Origin: Pseudomonas sp. TH10
Lineage (GTDB): Bacteria > Pseudomonadota > Gammaproteobacteria > Pseudomonadales > Pseudomonadaceae
Direction of reading: 5' to 3'
DNA length: 43,999 nucleotides
Assembly (NCBI RefSeq): GCF_016651255.1
Contig: NZ_JAEKEG010000047.1
Coordinates: 1 to 43,999 of the forward strand
The notes under the pieces are model-generated. The model searched no databases. It saw nothing but the letters and a program-made list of their open reading frames with translations, and was not told the DNA's origin. Shown here one piece after another: positions 20,315-29,902 of the stretch (within the stretch, counting starts at the first letter, position 1; each line of letters begins with the position of its first letter). A program made the translations under genes and the position numbers.

Positions 20315-21076
20315 ATGCCTTTTCGTTATTTCGTGAAACAACTTCTCTTGCCGCCCGGCATCCTGTTGCTTTTGCTGGCCCTTGGCTGGTGGCTGCGCCG
20401 CACCCGGCCACGACTGGCCGGCCTGTGCTTTGCGTTGGGCCTGGGGGGCTTCTGGCTGATGAGCCTGCCGGTGATTGTGCAATGGGGCGCCAAAGCGCTG
20501 GAACGCGAGCCGCCGTTGGCCCGTCAGGAATGGACGACGCTGGCCCAGCGCGCTGATGCCATTGTGGTGTTGGGTTCCGGGCGTGAGCGCGGCGATCTGG
20601 CCTGGGGCGAAGATCAGCCGACTGGCGTCGGGCTTGAGCGCCAGCGTTATGCGGCGCGGCTGGCGAAAGCCTCGGGTTTGCCGATTCTGACCACGGGTGG
20701 CCTGCATTACGGCACGCCGCCGACCGAGGCGAAGTTGATGGCCGATTCTTTGCTGGATGATTTCGGTGTAAGCGTGCGTTGGCAGGAAGGCGAAAGCCGC
20801 ACAACGTGGGAAAACGCGAAGTTCAGCGCCGACATGCTGTTGCCACAGGGAATCAAGCGTGTGGTCGTGGTGACTCAGGCTTGGCACATGCCGCGCGCAG
20901 TCTGGTGTTTTGAGCAGGCAGGATTCGAAGTGGTGCCGGCTCCGGTAGGTTTTCTCGGCACTGACAATGCGCGGCCATTTGGTGGCTGGCTGCCGGAGTT
21001 CAAATCGATCTGGCAGAGCGGGCAGTTGCTGAATGAGGCGGTGGGGCAGGTGGGGTATTCGCTTTTCTATCGCTGA
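20315..21076 (+). CDS. YdcF/ElyC family membrane protein (DUF218)
   Basis: A 253-residue protein with two N-terminal membrane helices (about residues 9-28 and 33-52), then a periplasmic DUF218 domain. Visible signatures are ADAIVVLGSGRERGD near residue 85, ERQRYAARLAKASGLPILTTGG, EGESRTTWENAKFSADML and VVVVTQAWHMPRAVWCFEQAG. E. coli ElyC, of the same family, affects undecaprenyl-lipid and envelope assembly; the chemistry is not established, so no symbol is given. It converges on lnt across a repeat-type hairpin. Confidence 0.9.
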   Translation: MPFRYFVKQLLLPPGILLLLLALGWWLRRTRPRLAGLCFALGLGGFWLMSLPVIVQWGAKALEREPPLARQEWTTLAQRADAIVVLGSGRERGDLAWGEDQPTGVGLERQRYAARLAKASGLPILTTGGLHYGTPPTEAKLMADSLLDDFGVSVRWQEGESRTTWENAKFSADMLLPQGIKRVVVVTQAWHMPRAVWCFEQAGFEVVPAPVGFLGTDNARPFGGWLPEFKSIWQSGQLLNEAVGQVGYSLFYR

Positions 21077-21083
21077 AGATCAG

Positions 21084-21142
21084 AAGATCGCAGCGGCGTG
21101 TCACCCGGTAGGAGCTGTCGAGTGAAACGAGGCTGCGATCTT
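21084..21142. terminator. Inverted repeat between convergent ydcF-like gene and lnt (family C)
   Basis: AAGATCGCAGC (21084-21094) and GCTGCGATCTT (21132-21142) are exact inverted copies, the right arm running into a TTTT. The interior carries GTAGGAGCTGTCGAGTGAAA, a variant of the family C core. Its position between two converging genes fits a bidirectional terminator. Confidence 0.75.
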
Positions 21143-21161
21143 TTAAGGCATCACAATTAAA

Positions 21162-22685
21162 TTAAACGGTCTTGGCCATCCGGTTCGCCACCAGCGCCCA
21201 GCCAAACAACAACACACACACCACGATCAACGGCCACGAACGCCATTGCAGGTAGGGCGTCAGGTTATGCATCGGCACCACTTCGCCGTACAAAATGCCC
21301 TGCTCGAACTGCGGGATCTGCTCGGTGATCTGCCCATAAGGGTTGATCAGCCCGGTCACGCCGTTGTTGGTCGCACGGATCATCCAGCGACCCGCCTCCA
21401 GCGCGCGCATCTGCGCCATCTGCAAGTGTTGCAGCGGTCCGATCGAGGTGCCGAACCAGGTGTCGTTGCTGATCGTCAGCAGCAAATCGCTGCGTGCCGA
21501 CAGGCTGGCAGCGAACTCCGGGTACACCACTTCGTAGCAGATGAACGGCGCAATCTGATAACCCTTGGCCTGTAACAACGCTTGATCGGCCGGGCCACGT
21601 GCGAAGTCGGACATCGGCAAGTCGAAGAAAGCAATCAGTCCACGCAATACATCCTGCAATGGCACGTATTCGCCAAATGGCACCAGTTTCTGCTTGAGGT
21701 AAGTACCGTCGCCTTCGCCAACCACGGTGATACCGTTGAAGAAGCGTTTTTCGTGACGAACCGTCTCGCGGATTGGCACGCCGGTGATCAGCGCCGATTT
21801 ACGCTCAGCAGCGAAGTTGCCCATCATGGCCAGGTAGCCCTCGGCGGACTCCTTGAGCACCGGCACGGCGGTTTCCGGCCAGATCAGCAGGTCCGCCGGT
21901 TTCGAGCGAAAGCTCAGGTCGCGGTACAGCGCCAGTTGCGCGTTGAGCTGCGCCGGATCCCATTTCATGCTTTGTTCGACGTTACCCTGAATCGCGGCAA
22001 CGGTCAGTGGTGCGCCAGAAGGGCTGGTCCAGGCGTGGCCCTTGAGGGCGATACCCGCGACCCAAGGCCCGACCAGCAGCAATGCGCCCGCAGCGATGAA
22101 ACCTTTGCGTCCAGTGCGCACCAGGCGCAGGCCGTTACAGATAAGCGCCGCCGTGAGGGCGAGGGCAAAGGAGATCAGCCACATGCCACCGACGGGTGCG
22201 AGGCCGGATAACGGGCCGTCGAGCTGACTGTAACCGGAATACAACCACGGGAACCCGGTGAGGAACCAGCCACGAAACGCTTCCTGGCCGACCCACAAAG
22301 CAGCGAATGCCAAGGCGTCGGCCAATGGCGCTTCGTTACGTCGCAACCAGCGCGCCCATAGCCAGGCTGGCAGCGCGAAGAACCATGCGATCGCGGCCGT
22401 GAACAACAGCATCAGGAACCCGGCCAGCAGCACTGAGGCGCCGCCGAAATGGTGAATGCTGTAATAGATCCAGCTGGTGCCGGCGCCAAACAGGCCGAAA
22501 CCGAAGCACCAGCCACGGCCCAGCGCCTGACGCGGACTCAGCTCACGCAAACCGGCATAGAACAAGCCGACCGCGAGCAAAGCCAGCGGCCAGATGTTGA
22601 ACGGTGCCAGAGCGAATGTGGTGATTGCACCGGCCGCCACGGCCAGCAGGTTACCGGGCCAGCCGGGGCGGGTTGTCCAGCGCAT
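21162..22685 (-). CDS. lnt: Apolipoprotein N-acyltransferase
   Basis: Lnt (507 residues) adds the third acyl chain to lipoproteins in the inner membrane. Six or so membrane helices fill the N-terminal 190 residues and one more the C-terminus. Between them lies a periplasmic nitrilase domain with the catalytic triad regions: Glu in LLIWPETAVPV, Lys in KQKLVPFGEYVP and Cys in PFICYEVVYPE. It is the last gene of the phoH-ybeY-corC-lnt unit, 17 bp after corC. Confidence 0.96.
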   Translation of the reverse strand: MRWTTRPGWPGNLLAVAAGAITTFALAPFNIWPLALLAVGLFYAGLRELSPRQALGRGWCFGFGLFGAGTSWIYYSIHHFGGASVLLAGFLMLLFTAAIAWFFALPAWLWARWLRRNEAPLADALAFAALWVGQEAFRGWFLTGFPWLYSGYSQLDGPLSGLAPVGGMWLISFALALTAALICNGLRLVRTGRKGFIAAGALLLVGPWVAGIALKGHAWTSPSGAPLTVAAIQGNVEQSMKWDPAQLNAQLALYRDLSFRSKPADLLIWPETAVPVLKESAEGYLAMMGNFAAERKSALITGVPIRETVRHEKRFFNGITVVGEGDGTYLKQKLVPFGEYVPLQDVLRGLIAFFDLPMSDFARGPADQALLQAKGYQIAPFICYEVVYPEFAASLSARSDLLLTISNDTWFGTSIGPLQHLQMAQMRALEAGRWMIRATNNGVTGLINPYGQITEQIPQFEQGILYGEVVPMHNLTPYLQWRSWPLIVVCVLLFGWALVANRMAKTV

Positions 22686-22702
22686 TTCAGTCCTTAGATT
22701 TT

Positions 22703-23542
22703 TTACCGGGCGATTGGCGTCAGTCGCAGCAAATGAATCCGACGGCTGTCGGCGTTCAGGATGCGGAAACGATAGGCGCCGATTTCAGTGATTTCGTTGC
22801 GTTTTGGCAAGTGCCCGAACGCGCTCATCACCAGGCCGCCGACAGTGTCGAATTCGTCGTCGGAGAACTCGCTGTCGAAGAACTCGTTGAAGTTCTCGAT
22901 CGGCGTCAGGGCCTTGATCAGAAAGTCGCCACTTGGCAGCGGCTTGATGTAGCTGTCTTCTTCGACGTCGTGTTCGTCTTCGATGTCGCCGACGATCTGC
23001 TCCAGCACGTCTTCAATCGTTACCAGACCGGCCACGCCGCCATATTCGTCGATGACGATGGCCATGTGGTTGTGGTTGGCGCGGAATTCACGCAACAACA
23101 CGTTCAGACGCTTGGACTCCGGCACGAAGGTGGCCGGGCGCAGCAGATCCTTGATGTTGAAGCTGTCGCCGTTCTCCTTGAGGATCAGCGGGAGCAGATC
23201 TTTGGCCAGCAGCACGCCCATCACGTCGTCATGGCTTTCGCCGATAACCGGATAGCGCGAGTGGGCCGAGTCGACCACGGCCGGGAGAAACTCGCGCGGT
23301 GTCTGGGTCGCCTTGATGCTGATCATCTGCGAGCGCGGGACCATGATGTCGCGTACTTGCAGGTCAGCCACCTGAATGGCGCCTTCGACGATGGCCAGCG
23401 CTTCGCTGTCCAGCAGTTTGTTCTGATGTGCATCACGCAGCAGCTCAAGGAGCTCCTGGCGGTTCTTCGGCTCGTGGGCAAAAGCCTGGGTCAGTTTACC
23501 CAGCCATGACTTCTGCCCGTTGCTCGATCGATCTTCGCTCAT
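22703..23542 (-). CDS. corC: CorC/YbeX family CBS-domain protein
   Basis: A 279-residue cytoplasmic protein with paired CBS domains (DIMVPRSQMISI near residue 65 and MAIVIDEYGGVAGLVTIEDVLEQIVGDI near 160) and a C-terminal CorC_HlyC domain ending RIHLLRLTPIAR. YbeX/CorC is associated with magnesium/cobalt efflux and, in E. coli, ribosome biogenesis. Acidic segments such as EDEHDVEED follow the second CBS. It starts 6 bp after the ybeY stop and is followed by lnt. Confidence 0.94.
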   Translation of the reverse strand: MSEDRSSNGQKSWLGKLTQAFAHEPKNRQELLELLRDAHQNKLLDSEALAIVEGAIQVADLQVRDIMVPRSQMISIKATQTPREFLPAVVDSAHSRYPVIGESHDDVMGVLLAKDLLPLILKENGDSFNIKDLLRPATFVPESKRLNVLLREFRANHNHMAIVIDEYGGVAGLVTIEDVLEQIVGDIEDEHDVEEDSYIKPLPSGDFLIKALTPIENFNEFFDSEFSDDEFDTVGGLVMSAFGHLPKRNEITEIGAYRFRILNADSRRIHLLRLTPIAR

Positions 23543-23547
23543 AGCGA

Positions 23548-24048
23548 TTACTCTGAATCCTTTGTTGTAACGATAGGGGATGTTTCGGTTTCGATTTCGT
23601 CGTCCGCGTACGGATCGGGATAGCCCAATTCGGCAAGCAACGTTCGTTCCAGTGCTTCCATTTCTTCGGCTTCTTCATCATCTATATGGTCGTAACCAAG
23701 CAGATGCAAGCAGCCGTGAATGACCAGATGCGCCCAATGGACCTTTAGTTCCTTGCCTTGCTCGGCGGCTTCGCGCTCGACCACGGCCACGCAGATCACC
23801 AGATCGCCGAGCAATGGGATGTCGAGAAACTCGTCGGGCACTTCGGCCGGGAACGACAGGACGTTGGTCGCGTAATCCTTGTGGCGCCAGGTGTGATTGA
23901 GCTCACGACCTTCTTCCTCGTCAACCAGACGAATGGTCATTTCCGAGTCAGCGGTGCGCTGGCGCAGGGCCAGTTCGCACCACAGGCGGAAGTCGGCCTC
24001 ACTCGGCGCGTTCGCGTCAGTCGCGATTTGCAGGTCTAGCTCAAGCAT
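23548..24048 (-). CDS. ybeY: Endoribonuclease YbeY
   Basis: YbeY (166 residues) is the metal-dependent RNase needed for 16S rRNA 3' maturation and ribosome quality control. The zinc-binding signature [11 protein letters not shown] is intact near residue 115, preceded by NVLSFP, a family hallmark. The ATG giving MLELDLQIA was chosen; it lies inside the phoH end (8-bp overlap), whereas the upstream in-frame start would overlap more. The acidic C-terminal tail after the histidine motif is longer than in E. coli. Confidence 0.94.
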   Translation of the reverse strand: MLELDLQIATDANAPSEADFRLWCELALRQRTADSEMTIRLVDEEEGRELNHTWRHKDYATNVLSFPAEVPDEFLDIPLLGDLVICVAVVEREAAEQGKELKVHWAHLVIHGCLHLLGYDHIDDEEAEEMEALERTLLAELGYPDPYADDEIETETSPIVTTKDSE

Positions 24049-25039
24049 TTCGCGAGGTGTCCTTGGGTGCTTCGTCACGGTTTTCGAAGCGCTCGTAGGC
24101 TTCGACGATCCGCTGGACCAAAGGATGGCGCACGACGTCTTTGGGCATGAAGTGCGTGAAGCTGATGCCCGGCACGTCTTTGAGCACTTCGATCACATGG
24201 TGCAGACCCGATTTGGTGCCTTTCGGCAGGTCGACCTGGGTGATGTCACCGGTGATGACCGCTGTAGAGCCGAAGCCGATCCGGGTGAGGAACATCTTCA
24301 TTTGTTCGACGGTGGTGTTCTGGCTTTCGTCGAGGATGATGAAGCTGTTGTTCAGCGTGCGGCCACGCATGTAGGCCAGCGGTGCAACTTCGATTACCTG
24401 GCGTTCGATCAGCTTGGCCACGTATTCGAAGCCGAGCATTTCGTACAGCGCGTCGTACAGCGGGCGCAGGTAGGGGTCGATCTTCTGCGACAGGTCGCCG
24501 GGCAGGAAGCCGAGTTTTTCACCCGCTTCAACCGCCGGACGCACCAGCAGGATGCGGCGGATCTGCTCCCGTTCCAGCGCATCTACTGCGCAGGCAACGG
24601 CCAGATAGGTCTTGCCGGTACCGGCGGGGCCGATGCCGAAGTTGATGTCGTTGCCGAGGATTTCCTTCACGTAGCGCAGCTGATTCAAGCCGCGTGGGCG
24701 AATCATGCCTTTCTTGGTGCGCAGGGCGACGGAGGCTTCGGCGGGGGCGTGATTGTCCAGCTCGACGACGGCCGATTCCTGGAGGAACAGGTGCACGATG
24801 TCTGGCGACAGCTCGGTACCCTTGGTTTCCCGGTACAGGCGGCGCAGCAGGTTTTCCGCAGACGTGGTGTGCTTGGGGTCGCCGATCAGCTCGAACTGAT
24901 TGCCGCGGTTGCGGATCTCGATGGTCAGGCGCTGTTCGATCAAGCGCAAATGCTCGTCGAATTGCCCGCACAGATTGGCGAAGCGGCGAGCCTCAAAGGG
25001 CTCGAGGATAAAACGATGTGGTTCTATGGGTGCGTTCAA
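24041..25039 (-). CDS. ybeZ: PhoH family ATPase (YbeZ)
   Basis: A 332-residue PhoH-like ATPase that acts with YbeY in rRNA processing. Walker A is [11 protein letters not shown] near residue 129; [11 protein letters not shown] supplies Walker B, and [11 protein letters not shown] follows. The open frame extends well upstream, but alignment to known PhoH proteins points to TTG at 25037-25039 giving [14 protein letters not shown]. It is separated from the upstream miaB by a REP pair, so it may have its own promoter; it overlaps ybeY by 8 bp. Confidence 0.93.
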   Translation of the reverse strand: MNAPIEPHRFILEPFEARRFANLCGQFDEHLRLIEQRLTIEIRNRGNQFELIGDPKHTTSAENLLRRLYRETKGTELSPDIVHLFLQESAVVELDNHAPAEASVALRTKKGMIRPRGLNQLRYVKEILGNDINFGIGPAGTGKTYLAVACAVDALEREQIRRILLVRPAVEAGEKLGFLPGDLSQKIDPYLRPLYDALYEMLGFEYVAKLIERQVIEVAPLAYMRGRTLNNSFIILDESQNTTVEQMKMFLTRIGFGSTAVITGDITQVDLPKGTKSGLHHVIEVLKDVPGISFTHFMPKDVVRHPLVQRIVEAYERFENRDEAPKDTSRNA

Positions 25040-25138
25040 GGTCGTATTTAGCCGCCCTGGGGCAATTAAGATGAAATCAAGGATAACGCCAGAGGCTTGG
25101 GTGCGAAAGCTCTTAAATATTCCAACACCCAACACCGG

Positions 25139-25232
25139 CCTGTAGGAGCAAAGCTTGCTCGCGATGAACGATGACGCGGCCTACCAGACAGACTGCGGCG
25201 CGGCCATCGCGGGCAAGCCTTGCTCCTACGGG
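25139..25232. repeat. REP-type inverted repeat pair (family A)
   Basis: Arms 25139-25165 and 25206-25232 are inverted copies with three mismatches, sharing the GTAGGAGC...GCTCGCGAT design of the element at 156-259. It fills the miaB-phoH gap and could stabilise or end the miaB transcript. Confidence 0.85.
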
Positions 25233-25242
25233 TTTGCGTTGA

Positions 25243-26572
25243 TTACTGGATCAGCGAGCCGCGCAGCGAGTGCGGTTGCGCCGCATCGATGTGCACGTCG
25301 GCGAACTGACCGATCAGGGTTGGATTGTCGCAGCGGAAGTTGACGATTCGATTATTCTCGGTGCGCCCTTGCAGTTCACCCGGATCTTTTTTCGAGTAAT
25401 CGGTCACCAGAATGCGTTGGATCGAGCCAACCATTTGTCGGCTGATCTCAAACCCTTGCTGATTCAGGCGATGTTGCAGGGCGTTCAGGCGTTCTTTTTT
25501 CAGCTCTTCCGGCGTGTCGTCGGCCAGATCAGCCGCCGGAGTGCCGGGGCGCTGGCTATAAACGAAGGAATAGGAGAAATCGAAACCGACGTCGGCAATC
25601 AGCTTCATGGTCTGCTCGAAATCTTTCTCGGTTTCACCAGGGAAGCCGACGATAAAGTCCGAACTGATGCAGATGCCCGGCACCGCCGCACGCAGTTTGC
25701 GCAGCTTGGATTTGTACTCCAGTGCGGTGTGGTTGCGCTTCATCGCCGCCAGAATCCGGTCGGAACCCGACTGCACCGGCAAATGCAGGTGTTTGACCAG
25801 TTCCGGTACTTCGGCGTGGGCTTCGGATCAGGCTGTCGGAGAACTCCAGCGGGTGTGAAGTGGTGTAGCGGATGCGGTCGATGCCATCGACAGCCGCAAC
25901 TACGCGGATCAGCTCGGCGAGATCGGCCAGGCGCCCATCATGGGTCGTACCGCGATAACCGTTGACGTTCTGCCCCAGCAGAGTCACTTCACGCACGCCG
26001 TTCTCGGCGAGGTGGATGACTTCGGCGATCACGTCGTCGAACGGCCGGCTGACTTCTTCGCCACGGGTGTACGGCACCACGCAGAACGTGCAGTACTTGC
26101 TGCAACCTTCCATTACCGACACGTAGGCGCTCGGGCCATCGATACGCGGCTCGGGCAAGTGGTCGAATTTTTCGATTTCCGGGAACGACACATCCACTTG
26201 CGGCAGCTTGGTGATGCGCGCGGCGTCGATCATTTCCGGCAGGCGGTGCAGGGTTTGCGGGCCGAAGACCACGTCGACGTACGGTGCGCGATCACGGATG
26301 GCCGCGCCTTCCTGACTGGCCACGCAACCGCCGACGGCGATCACCATTTCCGGGTTGGCCAGTTTCAGTTCGCGCCAGCGACCGAGCTGGGAGTACACCC
26401 GGTCCTGGGCACGTTCGCGGATCGAGCAGGTATTGAGCAGAATCACGTCTGCGTCTTCCGCCCGGGCGGTGACTTCCAGGGCCTGATGTTCACCCAGCAG
26501 ATCGACCATGCGCGAGCTGTCGTACTCGTTCATCTGGCAACCGTGGGTTTCGATGTAAAGCTTCTTGGCCAT
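25243..26572 (-). CDS. miaB: tRNA-2-methylthio-N6-dimethylallyladenosine synthase, frameshifted in this sequence
   Basis: MiaB is a radical-SAM methylthiotransferase modifying A37 of tRNAs that read UNN codons. The N-terminal part (from [18 protein letters not shown] at 26572) has the UPF0004 cysteines and the radical-SAM triad CSKYCTFC. The frame breaks after [11 protein letters not shown]; the rest ([19 protein letters not shown], the TRAM domain, stop at 25243) is in another frame. Removing one G at 25825-25826 restores EAHAEVPEL and a 442-residue protein of normal length. A sequence error is the simplest reading. Confidence 0.92.
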
Positions 26573-26607
26573 GGATTTTGGTCGTCACGTGATTCAAAGA
26601 ACCGCGC

Positions 26608-26613
26608 ATTATA
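26608..26613 (-). promoter_or_regulatory. -10 element of the miaB promoter
   Basis: On the minus strand this reads TATAAT, 35 bp upstream of the miaB ATG. No convincing -35 was found at 17 bp. It lies in the divergent gap shared with the DUF1820 gene. Confidence 0.45.
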
Positions 26614-26657
26614 GGGAACATGCTGTCAGGTTCCTACCGCTGTGCGTCCGGTGGCTA

Positions 26658-26666
26658 TGCTATAGT
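26658..26666 (+). promoter_or_regulatory. Extended -10 promoter of the DUF1820 gene
   Basis: TGC followed by TATAGT (26661-26666) makes an extended -10 motif 40 bp before the ATG at 26706. The -35 region is poor, as is usual for extended -10 promoters. Confidence 0.45.
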
Positions 26667-26705
26667 TCGCGCCCTCATTTTTATCCCCGATGTCGTCCGC
26701 CCGCC

Positions 26706-27035
26706 ATGACCAAACGCGAAGCTCCAATCTACAAGGTGATTTTCCTCAACCAGGGCCAGGTGTTCGAAATGTACGCCAAGCAGATCTATCAAAGTGATCT
26801 GTGGGGTTTCCTGGAAGTGGAAGAGTTCGTCTTTGGCGAGCGCACGCAAGTGGTCGTCGACCCGAGCGAAGAAAAGCTCAAGGCGCAGTTCGAAGGCGTG
26901 GTGCGCAGCTTTGTGCCAATGCATTCGATTGTGCGCATTGATGAGGTGGAACGTCTGGGTACCCCGAAAATCAGCGAAGCCCGCGGCGCGGTCGGCAACG
27001 TCATGCCTTTCCCGATGCCGATGCCTGAGAAGTAA
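26706..27035 (+). CDS. DUF1820 family protein
   Basis: A 109-residue protein matching DUF1820, a short family of unknown function in gamma-proteobacteria. Conserved parts are YKVIFLNQGQVFEMYAKQIY, GFLEVEEFVFGERTQVVVDPSEEKLK and VPMHSIVRIDEVERLGTPKI, ending in a PFPMPMPEK tail. It has no signal peptide or membrane segment. The ATG giving MTKREAPIY fits the upstream promoter; the longer frame would run back through the miaB promoter region. It is divergent from miaB and converges on the Sel1 protein. Confidence 0.9.
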   Translation: MTKREAPIYKVIFLNQGQVFEMYAKQIYQSDLWGFLEVEEFVFGERTQVVVDPSEEKLKAQFEGVVRSFVPMHSIVRIDEVERLGTPKISEARGAVGNVMPFPMPMPEK

Positions 27036-27057
27036 GCCTTCGAGACCGCGTCGACCT

Positions 27058-27148
27058 ATCGCTGGCAAGCCAGCTGCCACAGTAGATCTGCGGTGTTCAC
27101 ATTATTTGTGAACGACAGCGCCCCTGTGGGAGCTGGCTTGCCAGCGAT
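27058..27148. repeat. Inverted repeat pair (family B)
   Basis: ATCGCTGGCAAGCCAGCTGC and on (27058-27082) is inverted at 27124-27148 with one mismatch. A second hairpin (GTTCACA/TGTGAAC, 27094-27112) sits inside. It separates two convergent genes and may end both transcripts. Another copy lies at 37780-37868. Confidence 0.85.
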
Positions 27149-27171
27149 GGGTCGTCAGATTGAAGCAAAAA

Positions 27172-27720
27172 CTAGGGAAGTGGCGAAAACGGCGTACGCC
27201 CATCCGCGCTTTGCAATTCCATCAAGTACTTGCGGAAAATCTGCCCGAGCACCTGAGTGGCCACCTCAAGTTCTTCACGCGGCATCTTCTCGGCCACCTC
27301 GTCGGCAGTGTCCAGCGCATCCTCCGCGCCATTGACCGCCGCCATCTTCAGCACGATATACGCCTGGACATTGTTGGCCGGCACGCCTTCGCCGTGGAAG
27401 AACATGGTGCCGAGCTTGAATTGCGCCTGGGCGTGGCCTTGCAGTGAGGCTTTTTCGAAGTAGCTCAGGGCTTGATTGAGGTCGCGCGGCGCATTTTTGC
27501 CGTCGTAGTGGAACTCACCCAACTCGTATTGCGCCTGTGCATCCCCTTCATCCGCGGCTTTCTGGCAGGCAGCAAGCGCCTGGGCCAAGTCCTGCGGCTG
27601 AGTATTGAGGGTGCAGCGACCCATCGCTGGGATTAACAACGAGTTGCCGCCTGCTTGTACAAGCAAGGGCTGAAGGAGCAACAGGCAGCCCAGTGCAAGG
27701 GCGCGGCCGGTGCGGTTCAT
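27172..27720 (-). CDS. Exported Sel1-repeat protein
   Basis: A 182-residue protein with a signal peptide (MNRTGRALALGCLLLLQPLL, ending VQA) and at least two Sel1/TPR-like repeats: AQAQYELGEFHYDGKNAPRD and AQAQFKLGTMFFHGEGVPAN. Such repeats mediate protein contacts; the partner is unknown. An in-frame start 60 bp upstream would place charged residues before the signal peptide, so the ATG at 27718-27720 is preferred. It is convergent with the DUF1820 gene. Confidence 0.88.
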   Translation of the reverse strand: MNRTGRALALGCLLLLQPLLVQAGGNSLLIPAMGRCTLNTQPQDLAQALAACQKAADEGDAQAQYELGEFHYDGKNAPRDLNQALSYFEKASLQGHAQAQFKLGTMFFHGEGVPANNVQAYIVLKMAAVNGAEDALDTADEVAEKMPREELEVATQVLGQIFRKYLMELQSADGRTPFSPLP

Positions 27721-27907
27721 GGGAATCGACTTACCTCTGAAGGGCACGCGGACCCATCGAGGGATCCAATAAGCGCGCATTATGAAATAAGCAGGGCCAA
27801 CCTTACAAAGTCTTTACTCGTTTTTCTGCTGCGCGGGGAATATATCGCCCACTTTATGGGAGATTCCTGGCAGGAGCGCTGGAAAAACAGTGCGGATGTA
27901 GGTGAAA

Positions 27908-27935
27908 GCTGACGCTGGCAATAGCCAACGTCAGC
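27908..27935 (-). terminator. Terminator hairpin after hemL
   Basis: GCTGACG (27908-27914) pairs with CGTCAGC (27929-27935) and TGGC with GCCA inside, around an AATA loop with one C-A mismatch. In the minus direction it is followed by TTTC, just beyond the hemL stop at 27946. Confidence 0.6.
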
Positions 27936-27945
27936 GGTACGGCGA

Positions 27946-29229
27946 TTACTTCAGTGCAGCGAAGGCGCGCTCGGCAGCGTCCAGCGTCAGTTTCAACTCG
28001 GCTTCGCCATGGGCGATCGAGGTGAAACCGGCTTCGAATGCGCTTGGCGCCAGGTACACGCCGCCTTCGAGCATCAGGTGGAAGAAACGCCCGAACAGCT
28101 TGGCATCGCTGGCCATCACGTCGTCGAAGGTCACGATGTCATCGGCACCACTGAAGTACAGGCCGAACATGCCGCCGGCCTGGGTGGTCACGAACGGGAT
28201 ACCGGCTGCATCGGCGCGTTGTTGCAGGCCATCGAGCAGGCGACTGGTGTAGTCGGTCAACTCGGCATGGAAGCCAGGACGGCTGATCAGGCGCAAGGTG
28301 GTCAGGCCCGCCGCCATTGCCAGCGGGTTACCCGACAGCGTACCAGCCTGGTAAACAGGCCCCAGTGGTGCAATGTGCGACATGATTTCACGCTTGCCGC
28401 CGAAGCAGCCAACCGGCATGCCACCACCAATGATCTTGCCGAAGGTGGTCAGGTCCGGGGTCACGCCGTAATGCGCTTGTGCACCGCCCAGTGCCACACG
28501 GAAACCGGTCATCACTTCGTCGAAAATCAGCACCACGCCGTGCTTGTCGCACAGGGTCCGCAGGCCTTCGAGAAAGCCCGGTGCCGGAGGAACGCAGTTC
28601 ATGTTGCCGGCCACCGGCTCGACGATGATGCACGCGACGTCCTGGCCCACTTCAGCCAGCATGGTTTCGACCGCGTCGATGTCGTTGAAGGGCAAAGTCA
28701 GCGTGTGTCTGGCGAATGCCGCCGGTACACCTGCCGAACTCGGCACGCCTTGGGTCAGGGCGCCGGAACCGGCCTTGACCAGCAGGCTGTCGGAGTGACC
28801 GTGATAGCAGCCTTCGAACTTGATGATGCTGTCGCGCCCGGTAAAGCCGCGGGCCAGGCGAATGGCACTCATGGTCGCTTCGGTGCCGGAGCTGACCATG
28901 CGCACCATTTCCATTGAAGGCACGAGTGAGCACACCAGATCCGCCATCTGGGTTTCCATCTCGGTCGGTGCGCCGTAGGACAGGCCGTGCTCAAGTTGCT
29001 TGCGCACGGCGTCCAGAACGTCCGGGTGGCTGTGGCCGAGGATCATCGGGCCCCACGAGCCGACGTAATCAACGTAGCGCTTATTGTCTTCGTCGGTGAC
29101 GTAGGCCCCTTCAGCGTGTTTGAAAAACAGCGGCGTACCGCCAACGCTCTTGAACGCGCGCACTGGCGAGTTCACGCCACCGGGGATGTGTTTCTGGGCA
29201 TTGGCAAATAGCGTTTCGGAACGGGACAT
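27946..29229 (-). CDS. hemL: Glutamate-1-semialdehyde 2,1-aminomutase
   Basis: HemL (427 residues) makes 5-aminolevulinate from glutamate-1-semialdehyde in the C5 haem pathway, using pyridoxamine/pyridoxal phosphate. The PLP lysine is K265 in [14 protein letters not shown]; other markers are [29 protein letters not shown] and [11 protein letters not shown]. Length is the family norm. It is the last gene of thiD-thiE-hemL on the minus strand, 31 bp after thiE, an order conserved in pseudomonads. Confidence 0.97.
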   Translation of the reverse strand: MSRSETLFANAQKHIPGGVNSPVRAFKSVGGTPLFFKHAEGAYVTDEDNKRYVDYVGSWGPMILGHSHPDVLDAVRKQLEHGLSYGAPTEMETQMADLVCSLVPSMEMVRMVSSGTEATMSAIRLARGFTGRDSIIKFEGCYHGHSDSLLVKAGSGALTQGVPSSAGVPAAFARHTLTLPFNDIDAVETMLAEVGQDVACIIVEPVAGNMNCVPPAPGFLEGLRTLCDKHGVVLIFDEVMTGFRVALGGAQAHYGVTPDLTTFGKIIGGGMPVGCFGGKREIMSHIAPLGPVYQAGTLSGNPLAMAAGLTTLRLISRPGFHAELTDYTSRLLDGLQQRADAAGIPFVTTQAGGMFGLYFSGADDIVTFDDVMASDAKLFGRFFHLMLEGGVYLAPSAFEAGFTSIAHGEAELKLTLDAAERAFAALK

Positions 29230-29260
29230 GATCGGACTCTCAAATCAGATTTTAAGCGAC

Positions 29261-29884
29261 TTAAATGGAAAGCAGTTCGTTGAACGCGCGGGCGCGGCGT
29301 GTGACTTCAGCCGTGCTTTCGGCGCCGAACAAACCGTGAACCACGGCCAGCAGATCGACCCCGTGGGCCACCAGCGGCGCGGCGTTGTCGAGAGTGATGC
29401 CGCCAATCGCGCAGATCGGCAGGTGCAGTTTGCGCCGGGCTTCGTCGAGCAGATCAAGGCTGCAGGTCGGCGCGCCGGGCTTGGTGTTGGAGTTGAAGAA
29501 GCGGCCGAAGGCGACATAACTCGCGCCTTCTTTAGTCGCCTGCTCTGCCAGTTCAAGTTGCGCGTGGCAGGTCGAACCGATGATCGCTTTCGAGCCGAGC
29601 AGGGCGCGGGTCGGCGACAGCGGGCCGTCGGTCTGACCGAGGTGCACGCCGACGTTGAGGCGCGCGGCCAGTTCGGCGTCATCGTTGATGATCAACTGCG
29701 TCTTGTAGCGCTCGCACAGATCGCGCAGGGCTTCGGCCTCGCGCAGACGGCGGGCTTCGTCGTTGCTCTTGTCGCGGTATTGCAGCAGGGTGACGCCGCC
29801 TTCCAGCGCCGCCTCCACGTAAGACAGAAACTTGCCGGCCAGCAGCTCGCTGTCGGTGATGGCATACAGGCCACGTAGTTTCAT
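29261..29884 (-). CDS. thiE: Thiamine-phosphate synthase
   Basis: ThiE (207 residues) joins HMP-pyrophosphate and thiazole phosphate to give thiamine phosphate. TIM-barrel motifs seen are [79 protein letters not shown] and [11 protein letters not shown]. It lies 18 bp after the thiD stop, so thiD and thiE form one unit that supplies and uses HMP-PP. Confidence 0.96.
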   Translation of the reverse strand: MKLRGLYAITDSELLAGKFLSYVEAALEGGVTLLQYRDKSNDEARRLREAEALRDLCERYKTQLIINDDAELAARLNVGVHLGQTDGPLSPTRALLGSKAIIGSTCHAQLELAEQATKEGASYVAFGRFFNSNTKPGAPTCSLDLLDEARRKLHLPICAIGGITLDNAAPLVAHGVDLLAVVHGLFGAESTAEVTRRARAFNELLSI

Positions 29885-29902
29885 CAGGCAGACCTCACGA
29901 CG

